A stretch of 64,000 nt of DNA, taken from Sternotherus odoratus. Its lineage: Eukaryota > Chordata > Testudines > Kinosternidae. The stretch lies in NCBI GenBank assembly GCA_032164245.1, contig JAVMKO010000003.1, forward strand, positions 43,092,890 to 43,156,889, written 5' to 3'. The notes beneath the pieces are model-generated. The model worked only from the letters and a program-made list of their open reading frames with translations. It had not been told where the DNA came from and searched no databases. Positions 59,590 through 64,000 of this stretch are shown piece by piece (the first letter of the stretch is position 1; each line of letters begins with the position of its first letter). A program made the position numbers and the translations under genes.

Positions 59590-60521
59590 GTATGATTGAT
59601 TATATTGACTTTGTATTTTAATATCTATCTTTTTGTGTTTAATTTGGACACAAATCCATTCTCACTGGACTAGAGCGTTTTTGGTAAAATATTAACAGGC
59701 AAAGGAAATTAAACATGTTTCCTAATTTTTTCCTCCAAAATCCCTTTTGGTATTATTCCCTTTGGACATGCTGTGTTCTCTGTGGTAGACTTTTGTGTTT
59801 TATAACTAAATTTCAAAGCTGAAATAGTTCAAAGACATAAAACTTCAAAAGCACAAATTCTGGCTCATTATAATAGTTGTAATAGGATTGTGCCACAATG
59901 TTGGGATTTTTTTTTGTCTTTTTATTAATACTCTGACACTCAAAAAGCAAATGTAAATTGTTTGGAAGTTAGAGTACAACTCTTGAAAAGGTGCACAAGC
60001 AGATATACTCAGATGCTGTAACAAGACTGTATGGGTACCAGATAAATAGAGAACTATTAGATCTTTGATTGCTAATGGATATAGAATAGTAATAACCCTG
60101 TGCATCTTGTTTATGTATAGATTGAATAACTTATAATAATCACAACAAAACCTGGTTTCAGACTATCTTTATCACATGTCGCCACTTCTATGTACTGGGT
60201 CATCACAAATCTCTGAGTGATACTGGGTAGCTTTTCAAAGCAACAAAAAGCAGTTGTTTTAAATTAAATAAAACTCCCAGATGGTTTAGAGAAACAGGAT
60301 ACTATATTTTTCTACAACAAGCCTAAATTTCAGACAGTACTTGCCTTCATCCATCTCCATTACTGTCATTCACTTTTCAAATCAGTGCTTGGGAATTCAG
60401 CTGAATATCTCCCCTTAGTCAATGAGAAGCAGATGGCAACATGCTGAAAAATGTACCTCAAAATATATACTTGTACAATAATTCATAATATAATATAAAA
60501 TAAGTTTATATATTTGGGGGC

Positions 60522-60731
60522 TGTAAAATATGGGCACCCACAGCTCCCATTGATTTAAGTCAATAGTGTTTCAGGACACCTCTGAAACCCAGATCAATAA
60601 TACAGTTTCTTGAAATAGTCATCCTTGTATTGGTGTGCTTCAGCATATAAAACACAATATAACAGAATGAGGACATTTCTGTTTTTAAGAAACCAGTTGA
60701 TACAATTGTATTTTGTTATCCTATCAACCAT
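60522..60731. repeat. Right copy of the ~210-bp direct duplication
   Basis: Same orientation as 58525-58733, about 2 kb downstream, with the ADGRB3 TM2 exon between the two. The first ~40 bp resemble the palindromic 'CCCACAGCTCCCATTGA' element common in sauropsids. The rest is not a repeat I recognise. It may be a local duplication or two insertions of an unlisted element. Confidence 0.9.
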
Positions 60732-61395
60732 GGAGTTGAACGAGTCATGTGAATCTCATTGACTTTAAGAGGAGTTATGCAGCTAAAGGCTTTGACTAAA
60801 ATTTTTAAAAGAGCTGTGGATCCTGGTTTAGACAGAATCCCTCACTAAGGGGGTGATAATTCCACTCTAGCATTTGTGTGCTTGGATCTGGGGAGCCTGA
60901 AACAAGACAATCTCTAATTCAACTCCTCTGAGAGTCACAGCCCTGCTCATTCCAGCAATAGCCCTCTCATTTCCAGCTTCTGAGTTCCAGGAAAGTGTTT
61001 GAATGTTTCTTCAACTTCTTTCTGAGAATAAGAGATCTTAAGAATGTAGATCTTCTGAGGCAATTTGTGAGAGAAAAAGAGCACATTGTGAAGTCTACAT
61101 TTTAAAATGTTTTGTGGTCTGAAAAACTGCTCTAAAAATTGACATTTTTGGTTCATATATGCTCTCTGTAGTCCATATGTTGTCCTTGATGCATGTGCAG
61201 AACACCCATTAATGAAGCTGTTCCTTAAATCGATCAAGGGCAGAATGTGATTCTCTTTTACGAAGCCAAAGGTTTCTCTTTTCTTTGTTTACTGATTCAA
61301 ACTGGTTTTACTACTGCATCCCCTGCATTGCTAAGATACTGTAGTTCCAGAAGATCACCATGTGTATGCATGCATCATCAAAAAATTGCCAGCTA

Positions 61396-61520
61396 ATGCC
61401 ATGATTCAGCAAAACTCTTAGGCACGTGATTAAGTCCCACTGAAATCAGAGTAACTTAAGCATCTACTTAACACATGCTGAAAGGCATTTATATGGTCTG
61501 CTGAATCCTGGGGTATAAAT
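61396..61520. repeat. Palindromic sauropsid interspersed repeat
   Basis: GATTCAGCAAAACTCTTAGG at the left and TATGGTCTGCTGAATCCTGG at the right are inverted relatives. AAGTCCCACTGAAATCAGAG sits in the middle. Same type as 36853-36990. Confidence 0.6.
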
Positions 61521-63212
61521 TATTCATGATAGAATTTTTATTTTTTATGTCGATATATGAAAAAGAACCCGCATTTAGATTTCAGTGCCGACAGCTGGGG
61601 CAGGAGGTGGCAGGGGGAGAGTGGGAAATCTTAGTTTGCCTTGTTAACTGAGAAAATTTGATCTGGAAGAGGCAGAAATAGAAAAAAGATCTGTGTCTTA
61701 ACCATTGTTTGAGAGGAAAAAGCCTTCTGACATTCATTGTTTATATAAATTATATTAATACTATTCCCTGGTAATACAAACAGGATCCAGTTTTGGAGTT
61801 TATTAAAGGTGTGGGGCCAAATGTTGTTGTTTTTACTCAGGAGAAGGTTTCATTTAAGTCAGCAGAAATTTTCCCTGAATAAGGTCTGCAGGGAATTGGC
61901 TCTTGGAGAATAGGTGTTGCTGCTCTGGTACTTCAGAAGGAAGGGAAGCATTAAATATAAGAGGGTTTGTCTTCATGTTGTGTAAAGAGAGAGAGACCTG
62001 ATTTACCAAGTTTGAATTCTATACTATCCTATTCTCATTTTTGTACCACCACAATCACCAATCACCACTAATCAGTATCTGTATACTAATCCCAACACCA
62101 CAAAGTTCACTGGTGTTCACATTTGATATTTCATTATATTGGTCCACTTGTTAAATTTATTATTGGACTTAGAACTGGATCTGGGTTTAGGATAAGTTTA
62201 GGTATGGTCAGGGCCCAGGTCTAATAGTAAATTGGAGCAGTTTGTAAATTAATCAAAATGAAGATATGGTGATTACAGACAGCATGTTGTTGTCCTGGTT
62301 TACAGATTGTAGATTTCTCTCTTTGCATTAATCAATTTACAGACCAGTTTTTATTTATTTAAAAACTGTTCCAACTTTAAAAAAACTTGTACTTCTGTGG
62401 GGCTATTTATGTGCACACTGGAAATTTGTGAATAAAGGAATCATGACTCTTGCACTGAAGAAGTGCAGATTATTTCTTATTTTTTTATTTGCTTTAAATA
62501 TACCATAAGTATTCTGCATGTTAAAACTAGCAATAGTCTTTAAGGCTGAGTGTATTCTTCACGGTTTGACTTTCCTTTGTGTATGAAGAATTAATGAAGA
62601 CTAAGTGAGTTTAAAATGCTATACTTTCTCTGTAAAAGTATGTTCTGTCCTTTTCTTCACTAAAAAAGGGTCATGATATTTCCCACAGGCAGAAATGGAC
62701 AGAGTGTGTACTGATAGGCCATATAAAAGTAGCCTAAGTTCTTCAAAGATGGAATAGCTTTTATATTTCAAATACTTCAATCTTTAAAGGCAAAAATTCT
62801 TCCCTCTCAAGTATTTCAACTTGAGGGTTCAGACATTAGACCTGAGGTGTAGACCATGGAGCTTTTTCACCTGTTTTAAGATAGAGAGGGAAAAAAGGAT
62901 GATGGTTGTTGGAAGATTTGGGATTGAATAGCTGTTTTCACCAGAAAAGCATTTTTCTTTGATTGCTTCATAGTGACACATATTGTGCAGTTTCTTAAAG
63001 GAGACAGGAGAGAAGTGGTCAGCTAGTCTGAATATGTTTTCCAAAGAAGTTTCCAAATGCAGAAAAATCTTGTTGAAAATTCTCTTAAACAATGCATAAG
63101 ACATGTGCAGAGATATCTGTTCTCTCCAGCACCTGTTTTGAAGTAAAAGGTTGTTGGGAGGCAGAATTTTCAAAAAAGTCTATAAAGTTTGATTAAAAGT
63201 TTCTATGATTAC

Positions 63213-63480
63213 CGTATTTTTCGCCATATAAGACGCTCCGGCATATAAGACGCACCTAATTTTAAAGGAGGAAAATCTAGAAAAAAAAGATTCTGAACCA
63301 AATACTGTAGTAAAATATTTTATATCAACTGTATAAAGTTAACAGCAGTTTAAGAACAATTTTATGTCAACCATGTAACATATTAAGAACTATCTTTACT
63401 CTCATTAACAGTCAGTAAAGTCAGTAAACAGTGAAAGTAACAAAAATAAGGCTGTAATGTTATTATTCGAACCCCAAGAA
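63213..63480 (+). mobile_element. DNA transposon terminus (CCGTATTTTTCGCCATATAA)
   Basis: ACCGTATTTTTCGCCATATA then AGACGCTCCGGCATATAAGA and CGCACC: an end sequence widespread in vertebrate DNA transposons, with its subterminal ATATAAGACGC motif twice. The other end lies beyond the window or is lost. The superfamily is not certain to me. Confidence 0.6.
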
Positions 63481-63489
63481 TTCCTCTTG

Positions 63490-64000
63490 CACTGGGGGGC
63501 ACAAAGGGTTGGGGGGGCAGAGTGCAAGGAAGTCACAGAGTGGGGTGAAGGGGGATGACACAGGGAATCGGATGAGGGGGAAGGGAGAGTCCGGGTGGAG
63601 TGGAGGGGGTTGGCAGAGAGGATCGGTGAGGGGAACAGGAGAGCCTGGGGGGTGGGAAGAGGATTGGGGTGGGAAGGAGAGTCGGGGGAGGGGAAGAGCA
63701 CCCCAAGAGGGGTGCAGAGGGTCTGGTGGGAGGAGGAAAGAGTCCCAGGGGAAGGCACAGATGCACAGAGGATTGGGTATGGGGGAGGGGACAGTGCCCT
63801 AGGGGAGTCACAGAGGATCAGGTTGGGAGGACAGGGGAGGGGTGAGGCACAGAGGGTCAAGTGGAGGGGGAAGCCCCAAGAAGGGGCACAGAGGGTTGGG
63901 TGGACGGGAGGACACAGAGGGTCTGTTGGGGAGGAGCGACAGGGTCCTGGGGGGAACACAGAGGCTGTGGTGAGTGGGGGGGGGGGAATCCCATGGGAGG
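63490..64000. repeat. Purine-rich G-tract array, runs off the window edge
   Basis: Irregular repeats of units such as CACAGAGGGTCnnGTGG and GGGGGAGGGG, about 45-60 bp each, with strong purine bias on the + strand. It probably forms the interior of the transposon starting at 63213. The 184-codon minus-strand proline-rich frame (63405-63959) is a consequence of the repeat. Confidence 0.75.

Larger units (their letters stand above)
59590..63205 (+). other. ADGRB3: Start of the ADGRB3 intron after the TM2 exon
   Basis: Begins GTATGA. No further exon is seen before the window end. It includes the right copy of the 210-bp duplication and a palindromic repeat at 61396. Confidence 0.8.

Noticed and set aside
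63405..63959. 184-codon minus-strand proline-rich frame
   Set aside because: It lies in the purine-rich array after a transposon terminus, has low complexity and has no homologous domain that I recognise.

Overview
This window reads as about 64 kb of an amniote genome, most likely a turtle. The non-repetitive background is AT-rich and CpG-poor, and it is full of CR1 LINEs, one ending in the ATTCTATG octamer repeat typical of sauropsid CR1. It also holds solo LTRs, hAT and Harbinger-type elements, one Helitron, and old MIR/L2 relics. A crocodilian is a weaker alternative. I see no bacterial genes, operons, CRISPR array, or tRNA/rRNA genes.

The one gene I recognise is ADGRB3 (BAI3), a brain adhesion GPCR, on the + strand near the right side. 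Three consecutive exons are visible: the GPS autoproteolysis exon (54243-54369), the TM1 exon (56023-56126) and the ICL1/TM2 exon (59487-59589). All have canonical AG/GT borders, compatible phases and no in-frame stop. The remaining sequence is most simply intron of this gene: about 54 kb upstream of the GPS exon, introns of 1653 and 3360 bp, and at least 4.4 kb downstream. I found no other exon. A CpG-enriched block (about 53.2-54.1 kb) abuts the GPS exon and may be an internal promoter.

Layout: 0-6 kb, GC-rich repeat pieces, a 305-bp snap-back MITE and an old CR1. 8.8-13.6 kb, a composite of a + strand CR1 split by a solo LTR, then a MITE remnant, then a younger antisense CR1. 13.76-15.78 kb, a 2-kb Helitron filled with minisatellites and inverted G-rich/C-rich arrays. 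17.3-18.0 kb, a solo LTR with a 39-bp tandem repeat. 22.3-23.0 kb, a solo LTR. 27.8-31 kb, a LINE tail and an antisense CR1 carrying a hAT element. 38-42 kb, a probable LTR, a Harbinger-like element and a further LTR. 43.4-45.4 kb, an antisense CR1 with a solo LTR. 46-50.3 kb, a short hAT, CR1 tails, another repeat and a solo LTR. 53-60 kb, the ADGRB3 exons. 63.2 kb to the end, a transposon terminus leading into a purine-rich G-tract array.

Most transposon boundaries were set by finding target-site duplications by eye. Family names rest on pattern recognition, without a database search.
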